DNA of 64,000 bases. It comes from JABDIY01 sp963803845. Its GTDB lineage: Bacteria; Actinomycetota; Acidimicrobiia; Acidimicrobiales; SZUA-35. Both the position numbers and the translations under genes were made by a program. Each line of letters opens with the position of its first letter. The stretch's first letter is position 1. The DNA is taken from assembly GCA_963803845.1 (NCBI GenBank), contig CAWDNZ010000005.1, positions 930,001-994,000 on the forward strand, given 5' to 3'. The notes under the pieces are model-generated. The model ran no database searches, was not told the origin of the DNA, and worked only from the letters and a program-made list of their open reading frames with translations. This document shows positions 33,248 to 41,789 of the stretch, piece by piece.

Positions 33248-34614
33248 GGCGTTACCCGGGCACGTGCAGTCTTCAAGGCAACTGTCGTCTCGTTCGCCAA
33301 ATCCGCAAGAGCGAGAACTTTCTCGTACCAGTTCGGCTCGAGCGAGAAAAATGCTCGCAGCGCCCACTTGAGGTGCCCAGCGCCGCGGTACCAGGAAACC
33401 CACTCAGGCTGTCCAATCGAGGAGTCCGCCAGAGCCGATACGAAACGATCGGCACACTGTTCTGAAACGACGCTTTCCCGCGGATGGTTTACGACCGCCA
33501 CATCGAGGAAGGCCAAGAAGGATCCGGCGTCTGCGCTCGCCCCGGCCATGCGAAGATTGTCCATATCAATGGCTTCCAGATTGGAACCATCCGCGACGAG
33601 ATGCTCATGACGGAACGCTCCATGGCTCAGCCGAAGTTGCTCCGGATCCAATGTTGACGCCGCTGATTCCAATGCCCGTAGCACATCTGTAAGAACAGAT
33701 TGAAGCAAGAAATCAACGCGTCCGACGCTCGCAACCTTGCGACGAAACTCTGCCAGGATGGTCTGTGGGGTGACGGTCACCCCAGCGGTCACACCGCAGC
33801 TCTGTAGCGAGGCAATCCCTTCTGCAGCCCGGGCCATCAGCTCGGACAGGGGCGAGACCAGCGCCTCGTTGTCCACGGCCGCATCCAACATGACGGCCAG
33901 GGATGTGCCGGTACTTGGTCCAATCAACGACACATCTGTACCCGGACTATCACCGAATGGCACGACGACGCGCCACGGAGCCCCACCCCCGTTGAGTTGA
34001 TCTGCAACGGCTAGGACCTCGCGATTCGGTGCAGAGGAGTTCCTTCGGGTTACCTTCGCAAAGCAAAGGACTTGCCCGTGCCTGTCAACGGATTTGTACC
34101 GAAGCACAGATCGAATCCACGGCTTGAAGGAACCGGGAAGAGCCTCGACCTCGATCGCCTCGGTATCTTCGCACAGCCCGAGCGAGGCAAGCCTTGTCCT
34201 TGCCCAGTCGTTCGAAGCGGCCTTCATCAGGTCCGGTAGTCGGTAGTCAAGTGGGAACGCTTGAGCAAGCACGCCCAAGTTGGGTAAGTGACAGAACGAT
34301 TTGCTTCCTCTGGCCGCCTCGGCCTGAATCTTGAACTCATGACGTTTGATAATTTGGGAATCACGCCCATCACTGAACATTCGGCCGGAAACGAGCTGGG
34401 ATTCGCCGCCTGGACCACTGAACTCCCACCCAACGATGCAGTCAATGCCGGGCCGGTATCGAACGTAGTGAAGCTTTGGAGAATCTGCACTAGGGGTGAA
34501 ATCCATCAACGGACCGGCGGCTTGCCGTATGAATTCCGTACTGTCAGGGCTGACCATTTCTACCAGTGCGGGGAGTTTGGGATCTGAAGGTACCGAGCGA
34601 AACGTATTCATCAC
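33244..34614 (-). CDS. APH-fold phosphotransferase paralogue G, probable pseudokinase
   Basis: 456 residues from GTG 34614 (or ATG 34611), overlapping the ABC transporter stop. It is the most divergent member. DPKLPALVEM and VRYRPGIDCIVGWEF (first module, 51-65) are clear, and LAQAFPLDYRLPDLM is the linker. The second module is weak (RSVLRYKSV), and FAKVTRR may hold the ATP Lys. The catalytic segment is LRLSHGAFRHEHLV (331-338), with Ala at the catalytic Asp and His at the metal ligand, and the DFD site reads AIDMDNLRM. It is unlikely to transfer phosphate and may act as a scaffold or allosteric partner of the other kinases. Confidence 0.65.
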   Translation of the reverse strand: MMNTFRSVPSDPKLPALVEMVSPDSTEFIRQAAGPLMDFTPSADSPKLHYVRYRPGIDCIVGWEFSGPGGESQLVSGRMFSDGRDSQIIKRHEFKIQAEAARGSKSFCHLPNLGVLAQAFPLDYRLPDLMKAASNDWARTRLASLGLCEDTEAIEVEALPGSFKPWIRSVLRYKSVDRHGQVLCFAKVTRRNSSAPNREVLAVADQLNGGGAPWRVVVPFGDSPGTDVSLIGPSTGTSLAVMLDAAVDNEALVSPLSELMARAAEGIASLQSCGVTAGVTVTPQTILAEFRRKVASVGRVDFLLQSVLTDVLRALESAASTLDPEQLRLSHGAFRHEHLVADGSNLEAIDMDNLRMAGASADAGSFLAFLDVAVVNHPRESVVSEQCADRFVSALADSSIGQPEWVSWYRGAGHLKWALRAFFSLEPNWYEKVLALADLANETTVALKTARARVTP

Positions 34615-36470
34615 GTTCGTTCCAGTGATGATTGAAGATGACGTGATCGCCGAAGAGTGCGGAAGCCGTTCTGTTGAGCATCTTCTACCGGTTTGGGGTG
34701 TTTCGGTTTGGGGTCGATCATCTGTTGGTATTTGCCGGACTGAGTGATCAGCTCGCGATGAAGCCCGTCCTGAACGACCGTTCCCCCGTCGAGCACGATG
34801 ACTCGGTCGTCGTCTCCGATCATCGCCAGCTGATGGGTGATGACCAGAACCGTCTTTCCTCGCATGAGTTCTCGCAATGCGTCCAATACCGCTGCGCCGG
34901 ATTCGGAGTCGAGGCCGACGAGGGGTTCATCCAAAATCAGAATCGGCGCATCTCGAATTATCGCTCTGGCGATCGCGATTCGTTGACGCTGTCCGCCGGA
35001 GAGCGTTTCGCCTCGCTCTCCGACGGTGGTGTCATAACCCTCGGGCAGGGCCCGGATGAAGTCGTGGGCGTTTGCCTTTTTCGCAGCATCGACAATTTCG
35101 GGTCGGCTTGCCGTTGGTTTCCCGTAGGCGATGTTCTCTGCGATGCTTGTACGAAGCAGCACCGACTCCTGCATTACCACGCTGATCTGGGATCGGAGCG
35201 AGGACAATGTGAAGGCGCGTATATCGGTTCCGTCGATTTCGATCGAGCCCGACGATGGGTCATATAACCGGGGAATGAGGGAGAGCAGAGTACTTTTACC
35301 AACGCCGGTCGGACCGACGATGGCTGCACCTTCGCCGGCGGCGATGCTGAGATTGACACCTTTCAGAACGGATTGCCCTCCGTCGTAGTCAAACGTCACA
35401 TCGTTGAATGCCAGCGCCCCCTGGAATTCAGGCGCCGAGACGGCGTCGGGCTGGTCCACGACCCCCCCATCTTCATCGAGTAGCTCGACGACGCGGTCGA
35501 TCTGAGCGCTGGCTCGGGCAAGCTTTGTGGTGTGCTTGATCGAAGTGCGCATGGGCTTCCAGAAGTCGCGAATGTAGCTGACGAACACAATCAGATCGCC
35601 TGGGGTAATGGCGTTGTCCATCACCCGTTTAACACCAAAGCCAAGCACAGCTGCGGTCACGGTGGCCCCGAGCACATCGACGATCCAAGAAACCCGTTCC
35701 GCCTTCAGCGCAGCGGCGACGCCGAATTGGAGGCTGGCGCCGCTTTCCTCCTCGAACCGGTCTTTGACCGCCTGTTCCTGGTTGAACACGCGACTCAACC
35801 GCATGGTTCCGAGCGATTCGTGGACCACCTCGGATAATTGTCCTTCTCGTTTGCGCTCCGCGCGAGAGAAGGCCCGAACTTGCGGCGTGAAATAGCGGAC
35901 CGTCAGAAACAGGAAAGGGGCTGCGGTGTACGCGACCAGAGCCAGTTGCCAGTCCAACCAGAATAGTAACAACGCCATCCCGAACATGAAGATTGCACTG
36001 TTGAGGATCTGCGCCACCGATTCGGTGAGGATGACCCGCAGCGCTTTCACATCCGACGTCAAGCGGGTCATGAGATCCCCGGCGGAACTCCTGGCGTGGA
36101 ACTGAAGTGAGACGTTGTGGATCCGTTCGAACAATGCGACTCGGACGTCGAACACGACGGTCCGGCCCGCTTTGTTCAGCACCAATGCCAAGAGGTAATT
36201 CAATAGACCATCAACAGCGGCGATCACGACGACCAGCGACGCCACGCCAACCAGGATCAAGGTAGTTTCCCGATCCAGGGAATCGTTGGTGAGGATGTTG
36301 TCGAATGCGAATTTCAGTGGCCACGGCTTTGCTAGCTTGGCCGCAGCCTGCAGGAACAAAAAGAGAAGGCCGAAACCGATAGCACCTCGATGAGGCCGAA
36401 TGAATTTCTGTAGCCGAAAGATGCTCTTCCATGCGTCGATAGCGCCAACAGGACTCGCTGGTTCGCTCAC
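34611..36470 (-). CDS. ABC exporter, fused membrane and ATPase domains (MsbA-like)
   Basis: 619 residues. Six transmembrane helices fill about residues 25-310 (for example AIGFGLLFLFLQAAAKL, TLILVGVASLVVVIAAVDGLLNYLLALVL and ILNSAIFMFGMALLLFWLDWQLALVAYTAAPFLFL). The nucleotide-binding domain has Walker A GPTGVGKST, Q-loop VVMQES, signature LSGGQRQRIAIARA, Walker B ILILDEP and H-loop VITHQ. Such homodimeric exporters move lipids, lipid-linked glycans or peptides outward. Its place between the glycosyltransferases and the kinases makes it the likely exporter of the cluster's product. It overlaps both neighbours by 4 bp. Confidence 0.88.
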   Translation of the reverse strand: MSEPASPVGAIDAWKSIFRLQKFIRPHRGAIGFGLLFLFLQAAAKLAKPWPLKFAFDNILTNDSLDRETTLILVGVASLVVVIAAVDGLLNYLLALVLNKAGRTVVFDVRVALFERIHNVSLQFHARSSAGDLMTRLTSDVKALRVILTESVAQILNSAIFMFGMALLLFWLDWQLALVAYTAAPFLFLTVRYFTPQVRAFSRAERKREGQLSEVVHESLGTMRLSRVFNQEQAVKDRFEEESGASLQFGVAAALKAERVSWIVDVLGATVTAAVLGFGVKRVMDNAITPGDLIVFVSYIRDFWKPMRTSIKHTTKLARASAQIDRVVELLDEDGGVVDQPDAVSAPEFQGALAFNDVTFDYDGGQSVLKGVNLSIAAGEGAAIVGPTGVGKSTLLSLIPRLYDPSSGSIEIDGTDIRAFTLSSLRSQISVVMQESVLLRTSIAENIAYGKPTASRPEIVDAAKKANAHDFIRALPEGYDTTVGERGETLSGGQRQRIAIARAIIRDAPILILDEPLVGLDSESGAAVLDALRELMRGKTVLVITHQLAMIGDDDRVIVLDGGTVVQDGLHRELITQSGKYQQMIDPKPKHPKPVEDAQQNGFRTLRRSRHLQSSLERT

Positions 36471-37678
36471 GCCAAAACAGCTTTCGGACTGGGTTGCGTA
36501 GCAATTTGTTCAATACGCCGAGCGTTGTCATTCCAGGTATGGCCTGCAACGACCCACGCTCGAGCTGCGGTTCCCAGTTGGGCCCCAAGATCTGGAAGCC
36601 TCAGAATCCGAGATACCTTGGCTGCAAGATCCTGCGCATCGCCCGGTTCATAGTGAAGACCTGTGTGATCGTGAATCAACAGTTCCGCCACCTGCCCGAT
36701 CCGAGCGCCAACCACCGGCTTCGCCAATGCCATCGCTTCGAAGAGCTTCAAAGGTGAGAAGTACGTTTCTCCCCCTTTGGGATAGGGGACCACCACAACG
36801 TCCATAGCCGCCAGATGATTCGGCACCTCCTCATGAGGGATTCCGCCGGTGAACGTAACATGCTCCTCTCCCGATGAACGCCCGGGTCCGTCCCCAACAA
36901 CGAGGAGATGGACAGACGGGTCGGATTCAACGATCAACCGCACGGAATCCTTCAAAGTATCAAGATCGTGCCAAGGCTTGAGGCTACCGACGAACCCGAC
37001 GATCGACTTGCGCTCCAGGCCATAGCGTGTCCGGATCTCTTCTCCATTGGCCTTGGGAGAGAACAGGTCAGGGTCCACGGCATTGGGCAGAACAGTCACC
37101 CGTTCCGCAGGCACACCCAAACCAGTGGCGTAGCTGGCCAACGGCGGCGACACTGCGAGAATCGCATCCGCGGACTGGAAGATCTTCCGCTCCATCTCCG
37201 CTGCGGTCCGTTCCAGCACAAGCGTCCGGTATGTTTTTTGCTCATGGAACAGCGGAGCATTCACCTCAAGTAGGAAAGGCACGCCAAGGACCGCCGCGAC
37301 TTCGGCACCTGCATAGCCAAAGAGCGAGTAGCGCTCGTACATGACATCAGGTCGGAATGCATCCAACTCTTCGAGGAGCACACGCTGCGCACGCTCAGCC
37401 GACCACAGCGACTTCCATTCCTTGGCCAAGTGAGCAGGCAATCCGGCCTCCAGAGCGATCAGCTGAGAGAGTTCTCCTCCGAAGCCGCCAAGAGATAGTT
37501 GCTGGACTTCGTAGTCGATGAGTTCCTGCGGGGTGGCGTCCCCCGGGGCCACAGCGAAGATCCGCACTTCGTGACCCAAGCTTCGCAGACTGTCGACGAC
37601 ATTATGAATGTGCACCGACGATCCTCCGGTACCAAAGATTGGGACCCCGGCGTCAAAACATAGGAAGGCGATTCTCAT
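36467..37678 (-). CDS. glycosyltransferase, GT4 family
   Basis: 403 residues with the GT-B fold. The N-terminal domain has FGTGGSSVHIHNVVDSLRSLGHEV, the donor/acceptor glycine loop of GT4 enzymes. The C-terminal domain has VLPNAVDPDLFSP, VGFVGSLKPWHDLDTL, LLVVGDGPG and the E(x7)E region ETYFSPLKLFEAMALAKPVVG. GT4 enzymes are retaining transferases using nucleotide-sugar donors; the sugar is unknown. There is no membrane segment, so it acts on the cytoplasmic side. It overlaps the ABC gene and the next glycosyltransferase by 4 bp each. Confidence 0.85.
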   Translation of the reverse strand: MRIAFLCFDAGVPIFGTGGSSVHIHNVVDSLRSLGHEVRIFAVAPGDATPQELIDYEVQQLSLGGFGGELSQLIALEAGLPAHLAKEWKSLWSAERAQRVLLEELDAFRPDVMYERYSLFGYAGAEVAAVLGVPFLLEVNAPLFHEQKTYRTLVLERTAAEMERKIFQSADAILAVSPPLASYATGLGVPAERVTVLPNAVDPDLFSPKANGEEIRTRYGLERKSIVGFVGSLKPWHDLDTLKDSVRLIVESDPSVHLLVVGDGPGRSSGEEHVTFTGGIPHEEVPNHLAAMDVVVVPYPKGGETYFSPLKLFEAMALAKPVVGARIGQVAELLIHDHTGLHYEPGDAQDLAAKVSRILRLPDLGAQLGTAARAWVVAGHTWNDNARRIEQIATQPSPKAVLA

Positions 37679-38991
37679 TGGTGTGCCTCTGACGTCAAAT
37701 GCGCGGTCTCGAGATGATCACGAAGCACCCTCACATTCTTCTTGAGATCGAATGTACCCTCCGCCTTTGTCCGGGCCGAGGCACCGAAACTCTCTTGGAG
37801 TCCATCGTCGGAAATGACTCGAGCAATAGCATTCGCGAGCGCCAGCGGGTCCCCCGGCTCCACCAGTACACCGTTCTCGCCGTCATCGATGATCTCCGGA
37901 ATGCCCGTCAATCGTGAGGCCACGACTGGCGTTCCACAAGCCATCGCTTCCAGTAGTACGGTCGGCAGTGCGTCCTGGTTGCCATCGCTGGCTTTGACTG
38001 CCGGCATGGCCACGACGCCCGCTCGTCGATAGAACGATGCGAGTTCCTCTTGTGATCGAACGCCGTTCAGCGTGACAACACCGTCGAGGTTCTTCGCCTC
38101 AATCTCCCGAAGCAAACTCTTCCGCCGTTCACCGTCGCCGATGATTTCGCATCGCACTCGAAGACCTCGATCTCGGAGAATTTCGATCGCGCTCAGGAGG
38201 TTCGTGAAACCCTTCTTTTCGACGAGCCGGCCGACAGCCAACACCAACAGTGGATCGCGCGCGACGGTCTGATCGGGGCGGAACTTCTGAAGATCGACGC
38301 CGTTGTAGATGACATGGAGGTTCTCTGCCGCCTCTTCGTCTGTGCGGTCGATCAGAAAGGCCTTGTTGTACTCGCTCACCGTGATGGCGAACTCGGCGCT
38401 GGTGAGCTGTTCCCGCATCAGGCTGTAGTCCACATCGTTGCTGAAGATGTCCCTGGCGTGGGCGGTGAAGCTGAACCCGAGCCCGGTCAACCTGCTGGTC
38501 AACATCGTGACCTGGGTAGCGCTGTGAGCGAAATGCGCGTGAAGATGTGTGACGTCGGTTTTTGACACCTCGCGTGCCAACGCGTTTGCCTGGACAAAAC
38601 GCTTCAGAAGGTCCAGCCGCTTTCTGTGCCAGGACTGTGACACTGCAAAACGCAAGGTCCTGCCAAACCGCGCTGGATGGGTAAGCGCTTGCACCACGAC
38701 GCACTTGGTCAAAGCGGGAACATGGCTATACAGACGGTCGGGGAGGTAGGCACATGACATTGACAGTTGTCTGACGTTTTCGTGAGGAACATCCTCGACA
38801 GGATTTCTGCAAGAGAAGATCTGCACGTCTGCGCCGTTTCGCTGGAGTTCACCGATCTCGTTGACGATGAACGTCTCTGAGGTCTGGGGGAACATCCGCA
38901 CCACGTAGCCGATGGACAGCGGCACGCCGTGCGTTCCAGCTCTTTCCTCACCCTGCGTTTCGGACGGCTCAAAGGTTTTCGCCTCCATCAC
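37675..38991 (-). CDS. glycosyltransferase, GT4 family (WcaL/colanic-acid-like)
   Basis: 438 residues. The N-terminal GYVVRMFPQTSETFIVNEIGEL, LHAHFAHSATQVTML and FSFTAHARDIFSNDVDYS are typical of WcaL-like transferases, which add sugars to exopolysaccharide repeat units. The C-terminal domain has VIYNGVDLQKFRP, LAVGRLVEKKGFTNLL, CEIIGDGERR and the nucleotide-sugar site DALPTVLLEAMACGTPVVAS with its E(x7)E-type pair. Four-base overlaps with both neighbours show translational coupling. Donor and acceptor unknown. Confidence 0.85.
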   Translation of the reverse strand: MMEAKTFEPSETQGEERAGTHGVPLSIGYVVRMFPQTSETFIVNEIGELQRNGADVQIFSCRNPVEDVPHENVRQLSMSCAYLPDRLYSHVPALTKCVVVQALTHPARFGRTLRFAVSQSWHRKRLDLLKRFVQANALAREVSKTDVTHLHAHFAHSATQVTMLTSRLTGLGFSFTAHARDIFSNDVDYSLMREQLTSAEFAITVSEYNKAFLIDRTDEEAAENLHVIYNGVDLQKFRPDQTVARDPLLVLAVGRLVEKKGFTNLLSAIEILRDRGLRVRCEIIGDGERRKSLLREIEAKNLDGVVTLNGVRSQEELASFYRRAGVVAMPAVKASDGNQDALPTVLLEAMACGTPVVASRLTGIPEIIDDGENGVLVEPGDPLALANAIARVISDDGLQESFGASARTKAEGTFDLKKNVRVLRDHLETAHLTSEAHQ

Positions 38992-40304
38992 GGCATCGCC
39001 TTCGCATGTAATCCAGATCGAGTTCCGGTCGTATGCGTCACCGGAGCGCCGCCAAGACCTGCAGGAGCCAAATCGGGGTGGGGGGCTGTCTTCTCCTGGA
39101 CTGACGATCCATTCAGATGCTGAGGCGTGCTCTGGGTGCTCTTCGAGATCGACAGTGGGTCCAGCATGATACCTGCGGCCCGGGCTGCCCCGTCGAGTGG
39201 CGGGACGTTCCCCGTCTCTGGGAGACCGTCCGTAGCGAGCAGTTCATCCAGACACTGCGACAGCCGGCCCACGGTGAGACAAGCGGGGTCGAGAAACTTA
39301 ACCAGTCCCCGATCGGCAAATAGCCGGCTACGTATTCGTTGTTCAGAGCTTGGGCCGTGTCGTGGAACCACGAGCGCCTTCTTGCGCAGAGCCAAGACCT
39401 CGCAGAGGCTGTTATAGCCGCCCATCGTCACAAGGGCCGATGCATGTTGGATCCATGCGGTGGTATCCGACACCCTGGACTCAACGATCACACCGGGAAG
39501 TTTTTCGTAGTCCGAAAGTGCATTTTGTTGTGCCCGCGCCATAGTCGGGCCTGTGAGGACCACCGCCTGGGTGTTTCCGAACAAACCGTTCGACTTGTAC
39601 GCATCCAGGAAAGCCTGCGCCAGCGGCCAGGCATCATGACCACCGCCACCCATCATCATGATGTACGGAACACGAGGGACGCCGTCCGCATCGGAGAGTA
39701 CCCCGGACTGAGGTGGACCGACGTAGTTGCAGTAGGCCACCGTGTCGATCGAGGGTGTCAATCCGTACGCCGCGTCTGCGTCATAGATCTTCTGGCACCC
39801 GTAAATCAGGGCGGCGTCGTAGCTGTGCAGCTCCTCGTAAGCCCCGCAGTCGTCCCAGGCGGCTCGTATCGCTTCGGCACTGTCCAAGACGTCGCGAAGT
39901 CCGAGGAAAAGGTCCGGTCGCCGCCGGTGACGCTGGATCTCATTGAGAGTGGGCCGCAATTCACCAAGAGCCCCGACGGGCATATGGTCCACGAGCATCG
40001 TGTGCGGGCGATAGTGGAGATAAACGTCCAGAATCAGCTGACCCCGAAGTCGGACGGCATCGTCAATGTCGATTGCCCGGGAGACGGTTTCCCACTTGCC
40101 GTGGTCTAGCTTGATGATGGTAGGCAGCTTCAAGAAGTCGACGCCGGGAATCGGAGCAAATGGCGGAGCCGGCGAGTCTGAAATGATCAGAATCTGCGCA
40201 TCTGGTTCTCTGGCCAGAATGGCCTGAGCGATATTGCGACTCCGGCGGTAGTGGCCGAGACCCAGACCATCTTGGCTATACATCAATACACGACGACTTG
40301 TCAC
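38988..40304 (-). CDS. glycosyltransferase, MurG/GT28-like
   Basis: 438 residues from GTG. LMYSQDGLGLGHYRRSRNIAQAIL is the glycine-rich N-terminal loop of GT28-like enzymes, which include MurG and diacylglycerol glucosyltransferases. The C-terminal half has MMMGGGGHDAWPLAQAF, TAWIQHASALVTMGGYNSLCEVLALRKKALVVPR (the MurG-type GGxxS/E sugar-nucleotide site) and QRIRSRLFADRGL. The last ~60 residues are polar, with no recognised fold. As the first gene of the ten-gene operon it may start glycan assembly on a lipid or other acceptor. AAAGGGGA lies 8 nt upstream of the GTG. Confidence 0.8.
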   Translation of the reverse strand: MTSRRVLMYSQDGLGLGHYRRSRNIAQAILAREPDAQILIISDSPAPPFAPIPGVDFLKLPTIIKLDHGKWETVSRAIDIDDAVRLRGQLILDVYLHYRPHTMLVDHMPVGALGELRPTLNEIQRHRRRPDLFLGLRDVLDSAEAIRAAWDDCGAYEELHSYDAALIYGCQKIYDADAAYGLTPSIDTVAYCNYVGPPQSGVLSDADGVPRVPYIMMMGGGGHDAWPLAQAFLDAYKSNGLFGNTQAVVLTGPTMARAQQNALSDYEKLPGVIVESRVSDTTAWIQHASALVTMGGYNSLCEVLALRKKALVVPRHGPSSEQRIRSRLFADRGLVKFLDPACLTVGRLSQCLDELLATDGLPETGNVPPLDGAARAAGIMLDPLSISKSTQSTPQHLNGSSVQEKTAPHPDLAPAGLGGAPVTHTTGTRSGLHAKAMP

Positions 40305-40662
40305 CGAGGTGTCCCCTTTCAGGTCAACCGCGTGACCCCGCTCGCCTGCTATCTACGAAAATGACTATTGTCGCCCTTAGTCATCTTCGATCACTCTCCG
40401 TGAGCGACGTTACAACCCCTCGGCACCAGCTCCTAACCTGGTGGGTACTTCTTCCTCCAGCCACGCGTGCACCTTCATGTAAGTAGGGCCCTGTGATCCA
40501 CTGACGCCTGGACGGTTAACAGAACGCGGCAGAGCCTTCGCTGGCGAGGCCCAACCACAAGGGATGAAAGCCGATGATCACACTTGCGACGAGTCCACTA
40601 CTTCCCCGCCGACTTGTTTCCCCGGGCCCCGTTGAATATGGATCCCAGAGCGGAAGCCGGCC
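40305..40662. other. intergenic region upstream of the glycan-kinase operon
   Basis: No gene is visible between the operon start and the end of hisG. A 7-bp inverted repeat (ATGACTA at 40361-40367, TAGTCAT at 40378-40384, 10-nt spacer) lies about 60 bp before the GTG of the first glycosyltransferase and could be an operator or a short leader hairpin. The operon promoter must lie here, but I cannot assign -35 and -10 elements with confidence. The C/G-rich CCCCGGGCCCCG near 40620 is close to the hisG end. Confidence 0.3.
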
Positions 40663-41505
40663 CTAGAGAATGGCGTCGGTTGGCAGGGCCACGATGTCGG
40701 TGGCTCCCAGGTCTCGCAACTCCTGGAGGCGGCGCCAGAGGTCGTTCTTCTCCACCACCATGTGGGCAGCAACGCGATCGGAGCGTCCCGCCAGCGGCAG
40801 GACCGTGGGGGAGTCCAGGCCGTGGAAGACCTTGGTGAGGTCATCCACACGATCGGCATCGATGTGCAGCATCACGTAGTGCGTGCGGCGAGCCGCGAGG
40901 GCGGCTTCCACCCGGAGTCGCATGAGATCGATAGCGTCCGCATTGGCCTCCGGGGCGGTGACGAAGGTTGCCTCACAGGCCCGAACCTCTTCAAGAACCC
41001 GCAGGCGGTTGCGGATCAGTGAGCCCCCGGTTTCTCGCAGGTCCACGATGGCGTCGGCCAAACCCACGGCGCAGACACCCTCCAGTGCGCCACCCATACT
41101 CACCACTGTGGCGTCGATGCCGCGGGTGGCGAAGAATCGTTTGGTCCAGGCGGGAAGGTGAGTGGCCACCGTTTTGCCGGTGAGGTCGGATGCATCGGTC
41201 CAGGCTTCGGCCTCACGACACGCCACCACGAGGTCCGAGCGGGCGAAGCCCAGAGGCACGGTTGGCCAGTCTTCGATGGCGTTCTCCAATGCGGTATCGG
41301 TGGAGATGAAAGCGGCATCTAAACGACCGGCGCGGAGCCAGGCAGCTGCGTCTCCGGGTCGCATCTCTATGAACTCGATTCCTTCGGTCAGATTGGAGGC
41401 GTTGAGGCCAGAGCTCACCCGGTAGCCGGCTTGTCGAAGAAGTTGGATCGTTTGCTCTCGCAATCGGCCCTTCGAAGGCACGGCGACTCGCAGGACGGCG
41501 TTCAT
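40663..41505 (-). CDS. hisG: ATP phosphoribosyltransferase, long form
   Basis: 280 residues. The N-terminal LRVAVPSKGRLREQTIQLL, the substrate-binding GRLDAAFISTDTALE, and GLADAIVDLRETGGSLIRNRL (PRPP region) are HisG signatures. The C-terminal ~75 residues (HYVMLHIDADRVDDLTKVF, AAHMVVEKNDLWRRLQELRDLGATDIVALPTDAIL) form the ACT-like regulatory domain of the long form, which binds histidine for feedback inhibition. It catalyses the first step of histidine synthesis. It is coupled to hisE by a 4-bp overlap. Confidence 0.94.
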   Translation of the reverse strand: MNAVLRVAVPSKGRLREQTIQLLRQAGYRVSSGLNASNLTEGIEFIEMRPGDAAAWLRAGRLDAAFISTDTALENAIEDWPTVPLGFARSDLVVACREAEAWTDASDLTGKTVATHLPAWTKRFFATRGIDATVVSMGGALEGVCAVGLADAIVDLRETGGSLIRNRLRVLEEVRACEATFVTAPEANADAIDLMRLRVEAALAARRTHYVMLHIDADRVDDLTKVFHGLDSPTVLPLAGRSDRVAAHMVVEKNDLWRRLQELRDLGATDIVALPTDAIL

Positions 41506-41786
41506 GAGCGACGCCCCTCGAGGACGGAAAGGAATGCGGTTGGTTCGATACCGGCACCGGCCAACCCGACCATGAGGTGATACACCAGATCGGCGGCTTC
41601 GTTGGCGGCCAGGACGGGGTCAACAGTCGAGCGATTGAGTTCTAGGCAAACCTCGAAGGCCTCTTCCATGATCTTGCGTTGGTTGAACTCGGAATCCCCA
41701 AGAAGTTTGGCGGTGTAGGAGGATGCCGGATCTGCGCCTGAGCGAGCGGTGATTATTAGGGCCAGGTCAGCAAGGATGGTGGACAT
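41502..41786 (-). CDS. hisE: phosphoribosyl-ATP pyrophosphatase
   Basis: 94 residues of the MazG-like all-alpha pyrophosphatase family. SYTAKLLGDSEFNQRKIMEEAFEVCLEL and ANEAADLVYHLMVGLAGAGI carry the EExxE and EAADxxYH metal-binding residues. It hydrolyses phosphoribosyl-ATP, step 2 of histidine synthesis, and is encoded separately from hisI. It lies 3 bp after ribH and overlaps hisG, so ribH-hisE-hisG form one transcript. Confidence 0.93.
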   Translation of the reverse strand: MSTILADLALIITARSGADPASSYTAKLLGDSEFNQRKIMEEAFEVCLELNRSTVDPVLAANEAADLVYHLMVGLAGAGIEPTAFLSVLEGRRS

Positions 41787-41789
41787 GTG

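Noticed and set aside
25595..34614. Aminoglycoside resistance island
   Set aside because: The fold is APH-like, but seven paralogues tied to glycosyltransferases and an exporter, with Gln for the metal-ligand Asn, fit a biosynthetic subfamily better than drug-modifying enzymes.
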